Shown piece by piece: positions 21,478 to 31,579 of a DNA stretch of 64,000 nt; within the stretch, counting starts at the first letter, position 1, and every line of letters begins with the position of its first letter. A program made the translations under genes and the position numbers. The DNA is from Roseomonas sp. GC11. Lineage in GTDB: Bacteria > Pseudomonadota > Alphaproteobacteria > Acetobacterales > Acetobacteraceae. The DNA lies in NCBI RefSeq assembly GCF_024437745.1, contig NZ_JANFNY010000001.1, positions 1-64,000 on the forward strand, in the 5' to 3' direction. The notes under the pieces are model-generated. The model was not told the DNA's origin. It made no database searches and worked only from the letters and a program-made list of their open reading frames with translations.

Positions 21478-22067
21478 GCGGCGTGGCCGTGCAGGATCAG
21501 GTCGGTATGGATGCGCACGATCTCCCCCCGCGTCAGCCGCCCCTCCGGCCTGTACCAGGTGCAGGCGCCGGTCAGCATGGCCAGGATGGCATAGGCGGCG
21601 ATCTGTGCATCCCCCGGACGCAGCACCCCGGCCGCCATGCCCGCCTCCAGGATGTCGGTCAGCAGCATCTCATAGCGGCGGCGCAGCGCCAGGATGGCGC
21701 GCAGATTCTCCCCCTCCAGCGCGCGCAGCTCGAAATTGGCGATGAAGACCTCGGGCTTCTTTTCCAGGTGGTACAGCAGGTGATGGGCGATGAAGGCGCG
21801 CAGCCGGCTGAGCGGGTCCGGGGCAGCCGCCGAGAGGGCGGCGGCGGTGGAGGAGAGCAGGGCCTCCATGTGGTCATGGATCAACCCATGCAGCAGCGCC
21901 TGCTTCGTCGGGAAATGATTGTAGAGCGAGGCCGGTTGCAGCCCCACCTCGGCGGCCAGCTGCCGCAGGCTCATCGCCTCGTAGCCATGCCGGTGGATCA
22001 GCGCCAGCCCCGCCGCGCGGATCAGCGCCGCGGTGCGGCGGCCATCAGAGCCGGGGATGCGCGCCAT
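21474..22067 (-). CDS. TetR-family regulator, probable repressor of the liu operon
   Basis: A 197-residue TetR-type protein. The N-terminal helix-turn-helix is typical (AALIRAAGLALIHRHGYEAMSLRQLA, VGLQPASLYNHFPTKQALL); the C-terminal domain is helical and ligand-binding (LRAFIAHHLLYHLEKKPEVFIANFELRAL). It is divergent from ivd/liuA, and a 9-4-9 inverted repeat overlaps the liu -10 box, so it is likely the local repressor relieved by an acyl-CoA. I chose the ATG at 22067 since the TetR fold begins there and a GGGGAG site precedes it. It overlaps the Lrp gene downstream. Confidence 0.85.
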   Translation of the reverse strand: MARIPGSDGRRTAALIRAAGLALIHRHGYEAMSLRQLAAEVGLQPASLYNHFPTKQALLHGLIHDHMEALLSSTAAALSAAAPDPLSRLRAFIAHHLLYHLEKKPEVFIANFELRALEGENLRAILALRRRYEMLLTDILEAGMAAGVLRPGDAQIAAYAILAMLTGACTWYRPEGRLTRGEIVRIHTDLILHGHAA

Positions 22068-22085
22068 GGGGAGACCTCGGGGGAA

Positions 22086-22190
22086 AAACCAGGAACAGTG
22101 AAGGCAGGGGGAAGGAATTCCCCCTGACCCCCTTCTTTTTTCTGCCAGTGGGTTTTCTGTCAGGGAGTAACGACCCACTCCCTAGGCACA
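22086..22190 (-). repeat. Family B spacer element, copy 3 (inverted)
   Basis: Read on the minus strand it has AGAAAAAAGAAGGGGGTCAGGGGG and the AATTCC hairpin (CAGGGGG...CCCCCTG, 22105-22126), matching copies 1 and 2. Here it lies in the divergent spacer, in the TetR leader, and not behind a stop codon. Confidence 0.65.
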
Positions 22191-22195
22191 AGGCG

Positions 22196-22224
22196 CTTGC
22201 CTGTCCATCAGAAACGAACGTATG
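22196..22224 (+). promoter_or_regulatory. Predicted liu operon promoter
   Basis: CTTGCC, a spacer of 17 bases and CGTATG. The -10 box lies inside the TetR-type inverted repeat. The predicted start near 22231 leaves a leader of about 39 bases before the ivd ATG. Confidence 0.5.
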
Positions 22225-22232
22225 TTCGTTTC
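22211..22232. promoter_or_regulatory. TetR-type operator (9-4-9 inverted repeat)
   Basis: GAAACGAAC, four bases (GTAT), then GTTCGTTTC: a perfect inverted repeat. The core ACGAACGnnnGTTCGT resembles operators of TetR-type repressors of acyl-CoA metabolism. It covers the predicted -10 box and lies 144 bases from the divergent tetR start. Confidence 0.7.
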
Positions 22233-22269
22233 CAGGGCCGGGGACACGGCCCGCAGGAGGAACACGCCG

Positions 22270-23427
22270 ATGCAGGAGCTGGATTTCGGCCTGGGCGAGG
22301 CCGTGGCGGCGCTGCGCGACCAGATCCGCGCCTTCGCCGCCCGCGAGATCGCCCCGCGCGCCGCCGCCATCGATGCCGCCAACGACTTCCCCGCCGATCT
22401 CTGGCGCAAATTCGGGGAACTCGGCCTGCTCGGCATCACCGTGGAGGAGGGGCAGGGCGGCGCCGGGCTGGGCTATCTCGAACACGTCATCGCCATGGAG
22501 GAAATCAGCCGCGCCTCCGCCGCGGTCGGGCTGTCCTACGGCGCCCACTCCAATCTCTGCGTCAACCAGATCCGCCGCCACGGCAATGCCGCGCAGCGCG
22601 CGCGCTACCTGCCGAAGCTGATCAGCGGCGAGCATGTCGGCGCCCTCGCCATGTCCGAGCCGGAAGCCGGCTCCGATGTCGTCAGCATGCGCCTGCGCGC
22701 CGAGCGCCAGGAGGACCATTACCGGCTGAACGGCGGCAAGATGTGGATCACCAACGGGCCGGATGCCGATGTGCTGGTGGTCTATGCCCGCACCGACCCC
22801 ACCCCCGGCCCGCGCGGCATCAGCGCCTTCCTGGTGGAGAAGGGGTTCCCGGGCTTCTCCGTCGGGCGGAAGCTGGACAAGCTCGGCATGCGCGGCTCCA
22901 ACACCGGCGAGCTGGTCTTCCAGGATTGCCGCGTGCCGCTGGAAAACCGCCTGGGCGAGGAGGGCCAGGGCGTCAGCATCCTGATGAGCGGGCTGGACTA
23001 CGAGCGCGCCGTGCTGGCGGGCGGGCCGCTCGGCATCATGCGCGCCTGTCTCGACGTGGTGCTGCCCTATGTGCATCAGCGCCGGCAATTCGGCCGCCCC
23101 ATCGGCGAGTTCCAGCTGATGCAGGGCAAGCTGGCCGACATGTACACGCAGATGAACGCGGCCCGCGCCTATGTCTACACCGTCGCCCGCGCCTGCGACC
23201 ATGGCCAGGTGACGCGCAAGGACTCGGCCGGCGCCATCCTCTACGCCGCCGAGCGCGCCACGGCCCTGGCGCTGGAGGCCATCCAGTGCCTCGGCGGCAA
23301 TGGCTACATCAACGACTATGCCACCGGCCGCCTGCTGCGCGATGCCAAGCTCTACGAGATCGGCGCCGGCACCAGCGAAATCCGCCGCATGCTGATCGGC
23401 CGCGAACTCTTCGCCGAGACGGAGTGA
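22270..23427 (+). CDS. liuA: Isovaleryl-CoA dehydrogenase
   Basis: FAD flavoenzyme that oxidises isovaleryl-CoA to 3-methylcrotonyl-CoA in leucine catabolism. The 385-residue product has the acyl-CoA dehydrogenase N-terminal, middle ([30 protein letters not shown]) and C-terminal domains. The catalytic Glu is in [17 protein letters not shown], the position characteristic of isovaleryl-CoA dehydrogenases, and [13 protein letters not shown] is also typical. The start at 22270 has AGGAGG 9 bases upstream; the in-frame ATG at 22222 lies in the operator. First gene of liuABCD. Confidence 0.93.
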   Translation: MQELDFGLGEAVAALRDQIRAFAAREIAPRAAAIDAANDFPADLWRKFGELGLLGITVEEGQGGAGLGYLEHVIAMEEISRASAAVGLSYGAHSNLCVNQIRRHGNAAQRARYLPKLISGEHVGALAMSEPEAGSDVVSMRLRAERQEDHYRLNGGKMWITNGPDADVLVVYARTDPTPGPRGISAFLVEKGFPGFSVGRKLDKLGMRGSNTGELVFQDCRVPLENRLGEEGQGVSILMSGLDYERAVLAGGPLGIMRACLDVVLPYVHQRRQFGRPIGEFQLMQGKLADMYTQMNAARAYVYTVARACDHGQVTRKDSAGAILYAAERATALALEAIQCLGGNGYINDYATGRLLRDAKLYEIGAGTSEIRRMLIGRELFAETE

Positions 23428-23437
23428 GGAAGGCGCC

Positions 23438-25045
<1,608 letters not shown>

Positions 25046-25052
25046 GGCCGTG

Positions 25053-25844
25053 ATGAACGCCCTGATCGAAACCCGTGATGCCCACGGCATCGTCACGCTG
25101 CGGCTGAACCGGCCGGAGCGCCACAATGCCTTCGACGATGCGCTGATCGCCGAGCTGACGGCGGCGCTGGACCGCCTCGCCGGCGATGACGCGGTGCGTG
25201 TGGTGGTGCTGGCCAGCAGCGGCGCCAGTTTCTCCGCCGGCGCCGATCTGGACTGGATGCGCCGCGCCGCCACCCAGACGGAGGCGGAGAACGAGGCCGG
25301 CGCCGCCGCCATGGCGGCCATGCTGCACCGGCTGGACCGCCTGCCGAAGCCGAGCATCGCCCTGGTGCAGGGCGCGGCCTATGGCGGCGGCATCGGCCTC
25401 GTCGCCTGCTGCGATATCGCGCTGGGCAGCGAGCATGCGCGCTTCTGCCTCAGCGAGGTGAAGCTGGGGCTGACGCCCGCCACCATCAGCCCCTATGTCA
25501 TCGCCGCCATCGGCGCCCGGCAGATGCGGCGCTATGCGCTGACCGCCGAGGTCTTCGGCGCCGCGCGGGCGCAGGAGATCGGCCTGCTGCACGCGGTGGT
25601 GTCGGAGGCGGAGCTGGAGGCCGCCGGGGCGGAGATGGCCAGGACCCTGCTGCGCAACGCGCCGGGCGCCGTGGCGGCGGCGAAGGAGCTGGTCTTCCTC
25701 GCCGAGGCGCGGGGGGTGGATGCGGCCTATTCCGCCGAGACGGCGCGGCGCATCGCCGCCCGCCGCGCCTCGGCCGAGGGGCAGGAGGGCATCGCCGCCT
25801 TCCTGGCCCGCCGCGCCCCCGACTGGACCCGGGGGGAAGGCTGA
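25053..25844 (+). CDS. liuC: Methylglutaconyl-CoA hydratase (enoyl-CoA hydratase family)
   Basis: Crotonase-fold enzyme of 263 residues that hydrates 3-methylglutaconyl-CoA to HMG-CoA. Features are LNRPERHNAFDDALIAELTAAL, the oxyanion-hole stretches SSGASFSAGADLDWMRR and QGAAYGGGIGLVACCDIALG, and SEVKLGLTPATISPYVIAAIG, which is the pattern of LiuC/AUH. Its assignment rests mainly on position between liuB and liuD. I prefer ATG 25053 over GTG 25050 because GAGG ends 5 bases upstream. Its stop overlaps the liuD start (TGATG). Confidence 0.88.
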   Translation: MNALIETRDAHGIVTLRLNRPERHNAFDDALIAELTAALDRLAGDDAVRVVVLASSGASFSAGADLDWMRRAATQTEAENEAGAAAMAAMLHRLDRLPKPSIALVQGAAYGGGIGLVACCDIALGSEHARFCLSEVKLGLTPATISPYVIAAIGARQMRRYALTAEVFGAARAQEIGLLHAVVSEAELEAAGAEMARTLLRNAPGAVAAAKELVFLAEARGVDAAYSAETARRIAARRASAEGQEGIAAFLARRAPDWTRGEG

Positions 25845-27784
25845 TGCCGCGCAAGATCCTTGTCGCCAACAGGGGAGAAATCGCCTGCCGCATCATCGCC
25901 ACGGCGCGGCGCCTCGGTTTTCTGTCGGTGGCCGTCTATTCGGAGGCGGATGCGGGGGCGCGGCATGTGCGGCTGGCGGATGAGGCGCTGCCGATCGGCC
26001 CCGCCGCCGCGGCGCAGAGCTATCTCAGCATCCCGGCGCTGATCGCGGCGGCGCGGCGCAGCGGGGCCTGGGCGGTGCATCCGGGCTATGGCTTCCTCTC
26101 GGAGAATGCCGCTTTCGCGCGGGCCTGCGCGGAGGCCGGGCTGGTCTTCATCGGCCCGCCGCCGGAGGCGATCGCCGCCATGGGCGACAAGGCGCGGGCC
26201 AAGGCGCTGATGCAGGCGGCCGGGGTGCCGCTGGTGCCCGGCTATCACGGGGAGGCACAGGCGCCGGAGGTGCTGGCGGCCGAGGCGGCGCGCATCGGCT
26301 GGCCGGTGTTGATCAAGGCCAGCGCGGGCGGCGGCGGCAAGGGGATGAAGGTGGCCGCCGATGCCGCCGCCTTCCCCGCCGCGCTGGAAAGCGCGCAGCG
26401 CGAGGCGCAGGCGGCCTTCGGCGATTCCCGTGTGCTGCTCGAGAAATATCTGCAGCAACCGCGCCATATCGAGGTGCAGGTCTTCGCCGATACGCATGGC
26501 CATGTCCTGCATCTCTTCGAGCGGGATTGCTCGTTGCAGCGCCGCCACCAGAAAGTGGTGGAGGAGGCGCCGGCCCCGGGCCTCGACCCGGCCCGCCGCG
26601 CGGCGATGGGCGAGGCCGCCGTGGCGGCGGCGCGGGCGGTGGGCTATGTCGGCGCCGGCACGGTGGAGTTCATCGCCGAGGGCGACGGGTTCTTCTTCAT
26701 GGAGATGAACACGCGGCTCCAGGTGGAGCACCCCGTCACCGAGGCCATCACCGGGCTGGATCTCGTCGAATGGCAGATCCGCGTCGCTGATGGCGAGGCG
26801 CTGCCGCTGCGGCAGGAGGCGGTGCTGTTGCGCGGCCACGCCATCGAAATGCGGCTTTATGCCGAGGACCCGGCGCGCGATTTCCTGCCGGCCACCGGCC
26901 GCCTCGGCCTGCTGCGCCTGCCGCGGGGCGAGGGGGTGCGGGTGGATAGCGGCGTCGAGGAGGGCGATGCCGTCACGCCCTATTACGACCCGATGCTGGC
27001 GAAGATCATCGCCTGGGGCGAGGATCGCGCGGTGGCGCTGGCGCGGCTGCGCGCGGCGCTGGCGGGCTGTGCGGTGGGCGGGGTGCGGAGCAATCTCGAC
27101 CTGCTGCGCGGCATCGCGGCGCATCCCGGTTTCGCGGCGGCGGAGCTGGATACGGGCTTCATCGCGCGCCATCCCGCGTTGCTGGAGGCCCCGCCGCCCG
27201 CGCCGCCGGAGGCCTGGGCGGCGGCGGCGCTGGCGCTGTGGCAGCGCGATGCGCCGGGTGGGGCCGCGCCCTGGCTGGCCCTGCCGGGCTGGCGGCTGAA
27301 TGGCCCGGCGGCCGCGGCGCCGCTGGCCCTGGCCGAGGGGGCGGAGATCCGCCGCCTGGCGGTGGCGCCGCTGCCCGGTTGTGGGCTGCGGGTGGAGGGC
27401 ATGGCGGTGGTGCCGGACGGGCCGGATGCGGTGCGGCTGGATGGCCACCGGCAGGGCTGGGCGGTGCGCTGGCAGGGCGATGCGCTGTGGCTCTGGCTGG
27501 GCGGGCGGGTGCATGGCTTCCGCGTGCCGGACCTGCTGGCGCCCGCCGCCGGCGAGGCCGCCGGCGAGGGCAGCCTGCGCGCCCCCATCCCCGGCCGGGT
27601 GATCCGCGTGCTGGTGGAGGCGGGGCAGGCGGTGGCGCGCGGTGCCCCGTTGCTGGTGCTGGAAGCGATGAAAACCGAACTGACGCTCCCCGCCCCGCGT
27701 GCCGGTGTGGTGGAGAGCCTGCGCGTCTCCCCCGGCCTGATGGTCGAGGAAGGCGCTGTCCTGGTCACGCTTCGCCCTGACTGA
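25844..27784 (+). CDS. liuD: Methylcrotonoyl-CoA carboxylase alpha (biotin) subunit
   Basis: ATP-dependent biotin carboxylase plus biotin carrier, 646 residues. Order: biotin carboxylase N domain (KILVANRGEIACRIIATARRLG), ATP-grasp (KASAGGGGKGMKVA, HIEVQVFADTHGHVLHLFERDCS, EMNTRLQVEHPVTE), BC C domain (GHAIEMRLYAEDP), a variable BT-like linker, and a C-terminal carrier domain with biotinyl-lysine motif EAMKTEL (more often EAMKME). It pairs with LiuB. The last gene of the operon; HMG-CoA lyase (liuE) is not present here. Confidence 0.93.
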   Translation: MPRKILVANRGEIACRIIATARRLGFLSVAVYSEADAGARHVRLADEALPIGPAAAAQSYLSIPALIAAARRSGAWAVHPGYGFLSENAAFARACAEAGLVFIGPPPEAIAAMGDKARAKALMQAAGVPLVPGYHGEAQAPEVLAAEAARIGWPVLIKASAGGGGKGMKVAADAAAFPAALESAQREAQAAFGDSRVLLEKYLQQPRHIEVQVFADTHGHVLHLFERDCSLQRRHQKVVEEAPAPGLDPARRAAMGEAAVAAARAVGYVGAGTVEFIAEGDGFFFMEMNTRLQVEHPVTEAITGLDLVEWQIRVADGEALPLRQEAVLLRGHAIEMRLYAEDPARDFLPATGRLGLLRLPRGEGVRVDSGVEEGDAVTPYYDPMLAKIIAWGEDRAVALARLRAALAGCAVGGVRSNLDLLRGIAAHPGFAAAELDTGFIARHPALLEAPPPAPPEAWAAAALALWQRDAPGGAAPWLALPGWRLNGPAAAAPLALAEGAEIRRLAVAPLPGCGLRVEGMAVVPDGPDAVRLDGHRQGWAVRWQGDALWLWLGGRVHGFRVPDLLAPAAGEAAGEGSLRAPIPGRVIRVLVEAGQAVARGAPLLVLEAMKTELTLPAPRAGVVESLRVSPGLMVEEGAVLVTLRPD

Positions 27785-27785
27785 T

Positions 27786-27846
27786 GGCGGGGTCCGGGGG
27801 GACCCTGTCCCCCCGGCGGGGTTTCAGGGGCGGAGCCCCTGATCCC
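27786..27846. repeat. Family A GC palindrome cluster, copy 3
   Basis: GGCGGGGTCCGGGGGGACCC-TGTCCCCCCGGCGGGG followed by CAGGGGCGGAGCCCCTG. It begins 2 bases after the liuD stop and overlaps the last codons of the convergent ferredoxin oxidoreductase gene. Confidence 0.75.
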
Positions 27847-30800
27847 ACTCTTTCAGCAGGCTTGCCCGCCGCTGCATCGCCTGTTCGACATGGCGTTCCC
27901 GCACCGCCCCATAGCCCCGGATGAGCCCCGGCAGCGCCGCGATCCGCACGGCGAGGGCGTGGTTTTCCGCCGTCATCTCGCAAAAGATTTTTTCTAGCGT
28001 GGCGATATGCCCGGCGAGAAGCGCGCGATCCTGCTTCCGTTCGGCGGTGTGCCCGAAGGGGTCGCACCAGCGCCCGCGCAGCCCTTTGGCGCGGGCCAGC
28101 AGGCGGAAGAGCGGCAGCACCCAGGCCCCGAAGGCGCGCTTCTTCGCGCCCAGCAAAGGCGGGGCGAGGTGAAAGACGATGCGCGGTGCTTCCTCATATT
28201 GTCCTTTCACCTGCTCCAGGAAATCCGTCCGGGTGTAGAGGCGGGCGACCTCGTATTCATCCTTCACCGCCATCAGGGTGTAGAGATGGCGGGCCACCGC
28301 CTCGGCGAAGCCGTGCTGGCCGGGGGCGCGGCTGGCCTCGGCGGCGCGGGCCCGCGCGACGAGAGCGGCGTAGCGGCCAGCGAGGCCGGTATCCTGGTAT
28401 TCCGTCAGTTCCGCCACGCGCCTGGCCACGATGTCTTCCAGTGTCTGGCTCAGTTTTTCGCGCGGGGTGGCGAGGGCCTGCACGGCCTCGAGGTCGAGCG
28501 CGGCCTTGCGCCCCCAGGCGAAGGCGGCCTTGTTCATCGGCACGGCGGCATCGTTGATCTCGATGGCGCGCAGCAGCGTGGCGGGGGAGACGGGCAGCCA
28601 GCCGCGCTGGCAGGCATAGCCCATGATGAAGAGATTGGCCGCCAGGGAGTCCCCGAAGAGCGCCGTGGCCAGCCGCGTGGCCGGGAGGAATTCCACCTGC
28701 GCCGTGGCGGCGAGGCGGGTGCGCAGTTCCCCGGCGGGCAGGGCGGGGGCGGCGGTGGCATCGCCGGCGCGGGACTGGCGGGCGAAGCCGCGCACCGTCT
28801 CGCTGGTGGGGGCGATGTCGGCATTCACCACGGCGCGGGTGGTGCCGGGGCGCAGCCGGGCGACGGAATCCGGCAGGCCGGCCACCACCATGTCGCAGGC
28901 CAGGAGAAGATCGGCCTCGCCCTCGGCGATGCGGGCGGCGTGCAGCTCCTCCTGGCGCCGGGCGATGCGGATATGGGACCAGACGGGGCCGCCCTTCTGC
29001 GCCAGCCCGGCCATGTCGAGGGCGGTGACGCCCTTGCCCTCCAGCGCCGCGGCGGTGCCGAGCAGGGCGCCGATGGTCACCACGCCGGTGCCGCCGATGC
29101 CGGCGACGAGGATGCCATAGGGCGCCTCCAGCGCCGGCTGCGGCGGTTCCGGCAGGCCGGCGGGGAAGGGGAGGCTGCCGGCGAGGGCGCGGGCGGCGCG
29201 GGGGCGGCCGCCTTCCAGCGTGACGAAGCTGGGGCAGAAGCCATCGCGGCAGGAGAGATCCTTGTTGCAGGTGGATTGGTCGATGGCGCGCTTGGTGCCG
29301 AATTCGGTTTCCACCGGCACGACGGAGAGGCAGTTGGATTCCCTGCTGCAATCGCCGCAGCCTTCGCAGACGCGGTCATGGATGACGACGCGCCGGCCCG
29401 GGTCCGGCATCAGGCCGCGCTTGCGGCGGCGGCGCTTCTCGGTGGCGCAGACCTGATCGAAGATGAGCGCGGTGACGCCCTGGATTTTCTTCAGTTCCTG
29501 CTGGACGGCGTCGAGATCGGCGCGGGGGTGGAGGGTGGCGCCGGCGGGCCAGCGCGTGCCGGCGTGGCGCGCCGGGTCCTCGGCCAGGATGGCGATGCGG
29601 CGCACGCCCTCCGCCTGGAGCTGCGCGACGATCTGCGGGATGGTGAAGCCGCCTTCCGCCTTCTGCCCGCCGGTCATGGCGACGGCATCATTGAAAAGAA
29701 TCTTGTAGGTGATGGAAAGCTTCGCCGCGACGGCCTGCCGCACCGCCAGCACGCCCGAATGGGTATAGGTCCCATCGCCGAGATTGACGAAGATATGCGG
29801 CATCTCGGTGAAGGGGGCCATGCCGGCCCAGGCCACGCCCTCGCCGCCCATCTGGCTGAAGGTGCGGGTCTGCTCCGGGTTCAGCCAGAGGGCCATGTAG
29901 TGGCAGCCGATGCCGGCGAGGGCGTGGCTGCCCTCCGGCACGCGGGTGGAGCGGCTGTGCGGGCAGCCGCTGCAGTAATGCGGCGGGCGCAGGGCCAGCG
30001 GCGTGGCCGCGCCGCCATTCTGTTCGAGCGCGGCGGCACGGGCGGCGACCTCCGCATCCGGGGCGATGCGGGCGAGGCGGCGGGCGATGACGCGGGCGAT
30101 CAGCGCCGGGGACAATTCCCCGGCGGCGGGAAGCTGCCAGTCATGGACAGGAAGATCCCATTCGCCCTGGTCGGCGTATTTGCCGATGACGCGGGGGCGG
30201 ACATCCTCCCGCCAGTTGTAGAGCTGTTCCTTCAGCTGGTATTCGATGAGCTGGCGCTTTTCCTCGACGACGAGGATTTCCTCCAGCCCCTCGGCGAAGT
30301 GGCGCGTGCCCTCGGCATCCAGCGGCCAGGGCATGCCGACCTTGAAGAGGCGCAGGCCGAGGGCGGCGGCCCGGGCGTCGTCGATGCCGAGCATGGCGAG
30401 GGCCTGGCACACATCGAGCCAGGACTTGCCGGTGCTGGCGATGCCGAAGCGGGCGCGCGGGCTGTCCAGCACCACGCGGTTCAGCCCGTTCAGCCGGGCA
30501 TAGGCCATGGCGGCATAGGGCTTGAAGCGCTGCAGGCGGTATTCCTGCGCCATCGGCGTATCGGGCCAGCGGATGTTCAGCCCGTCCGGCGGCAAGGCGA
30601 TGTCGGCCGGGATATGGGGCGCGATGGCGAAGGGGTCGAGGTTCAGCGCGGCCGAGCTTTCCACCGTGTCGGACACCGCCTTCAGCGCCACCCAGCTGCC
30701 GGTGAAGCGCGACATGGCCCAGCCATGCAGGCCGAATTCGATGATCTCCTGCACCGTGGCCGGGTTCAGCACGGGGATCATGCTGGCGGCGAAGATGTGG

Positions 30801-31279
30801 TCGCTCTGGTGCGGCAGGGTGGAGGATTTGGCGCCGTGGTCATCCCCCACCACGGCCAGCACACCGCCGAAGGGGGCGGTGCCGGCGGCATTGGCGTGCT
30901 TGAAGACATCCACGCTGCGGTCGGCGCCCGGCCCCTTGCCATACCACAGGGCGAAGACGCCCTGGTGGCGCGCGCCGGGGAAGAGCCCGACCTGCTGCGT
31001 GCCCCAGACGGCGGTGGCCGCCAGATCCTCGTTCAGCCCGGGCAGGAAGCGGATGGTGGCGGCGTCGAGTTCGGGGCGGAGCTTCCACAGCGCCTGGTCC
31101 AGCCCGCCGAGCGGCGAGCCGCGGTAGCCGGAGACGAAGCCCGCCGTGTTCAGCCCCGCCGCGGCATCGCGCTGGCGTTGCAGCAGCGGCAGGCGGGCCA
31201 GCGCCTGCAGCCCGGAGAGGTAATGCCGGGCCGTGGTGTTGCCCGGGCGCGTGGCGGGACCGATGGCGGCATCAAGCAT
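27824..31279 (-). CDS. Indolepyruvate ferredoxin oxidoreductase-family protein (fused)
   Basis: A 1151-residue single-chain 2-oxoacid:acceptor oxidoreductase. N-terminal part: pyruvate-ferredoxin oxidoreductase-type domain (FVSGYRGSPLGGLDQALW, GDDHGAKSSTLPHQSD). Middle: ThDP domain (CSGCPHSRSTRVPEGSHALAGIGCHYMA, NLGDGTYTHSGVLAVR) and a cysteine-rich stretch (CEGCGDCSRESNCLS, CNKDLSCRDGFCPSF) likely binding Fe-S clusters. C-terminal: gamma domain (GIGGTGVVTIGALLG). It probably decarboxylates aryl- or branched-chain 2-oxoacids to acyl-CoA. Start at 31279 has GGGAGGT upstream. The final residues (DQGLRP) are coded in the family A repeat. Confidence 0.88.
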   Translation of the reverse strand: MLDAAIGPATRPGNTTARHYLSGLQALARLPLLQRQRDAAAGLNTAGFVSGYRGSPLGGLDQALWKLRPELDAATIRFLPGLNEDLAATAVWGTQQVGLFPGARHQGVFALWYGKGPGADRSVDVFKHANAAGTAPFGGVLAVVGDDHGAKSSTLPHQSDHIFAASMIPVLNPATVQEIIEFGLHGWAMSRFTGSWVALKAVSDTVESSAALNLDPFAIAPHIPADIALPPDGLNIRWPDTPMAQEYRLQRFKPYAAMAYARLNGLNRVVLDSPRARFGIASTGKSWLDVCQALAMLGIDDARAAALGLRLFKVGMPWPLDAEGTRHFAEGLEEILVVEEKRQLIEYQLKEQLYNWREDVRPRVIGKYADQGEWDLPVHDWQLPAAGELSPALIARVIARRLARIAPDAEVAARAAALEQNGGAATPLALRPPHYCSGCPHSRSTRVPEGSHALAGIGCHYMALWLNPEQTRTFSQMGGEGVAWAGMAPFTEMPHIFVNLGDGTYTHSGVLAVRQAVAAKLSITYKILFNDAVAMTGGQKAEGGFTIPQIVAQLQAEGVRRIAILAEDPARHAGTRWPAGATLHPRADLDAVQQELKKIQGVTALIFDQVCATEKRRRRKRGLMPDPGRRVVIHDRVCEGCGDCSRESNCLSVVPVETEFGTKRAIDQSTCNKDLSCRDGFCPSFVTLEGGRPRAARALAGSLPFPAGLPEPPQPALEAPYGILVAGIGGTGVVTIGALLGTAAALEGKGVTALDMAGLAQKGGPVWSHIRIARRQEELHAARIAEGEADLLLACDMVVAGLPDSVARLRPGTTRAVVNADIAPTSETVRGFARQSRAGDATAAPALPAGELRTRLAATAQVEFLPATRLATALFGDSLAANLFIMGYACQRGWLPVSPATLLRAIEINDAAVPMNKAAFAWGRKAALDLEAVQALATPREKLSQTLEDIVARRVAELTEYQDTGLAGRYAALVARARAAEASRAPGQHGFAEAVARHLYTLMAVKDEYEVARLYTRTDFLEQVKGQYEEAPRIVFHLAPPLLGAKKRAFGAWVLPLFRLLARAKGLRGRWCDPFGHTAERKQDRALLAGHIATLEKIFCEMTAENHALAVRIAALPGLIRGYGAVRERHVEQAMQRRASLLKEWDQGLRP

Positions 31280-31579
31280 TGGGTGCGGACCTCCCTGCCA
31301 GCCACGCCGTTCGGCATGGCCGGGCGGAGGGGGCGCCGCGCAGGGGGCGCGGACGCTCCCTTCCTCCCTGTTCTCGTTGGCGGAAAGCCTAGGGCAGGCG
31401 GCGGCGAAGCATCTTCCGAAGCAGCGCAGCATCGGTGCCTCATCCGGCAGGATTTTTTGCCGGATCGCTGTGCGATACACGAAACTTCTTCAGATCGCGC
31501 GGTTGCCAGAAGGCCCCCGCCAGGGCCATGGTGCGGCCTCCGGGAGAACAACGCCGGTCCCTGACAGAAGGAACCGCCC
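31280..31579. other. Divergent spacer, 300 bp, no gene
   Basis: No convincing short gene lies here. The left half is GC-rich leader of the oxidoreductase gene; the right half is AT-richer and should carry the promoter of the solute-binding protein. ATCCGGC and GCCGGAT (31442-31465) form a 7-bp hairpin around a T-rich loop. No clear -35/-10 pair at standard spacing was found. Confidence 0.4.

Noticed and set aside
28007-31564. A 1185-codon open frame opposite the indolepyruvate oxidoreductase gene
   Set aside because: Same composition effect; the minus strand encodes a recognisable multidomain enzyme with ThDP and Fe-S motifs.
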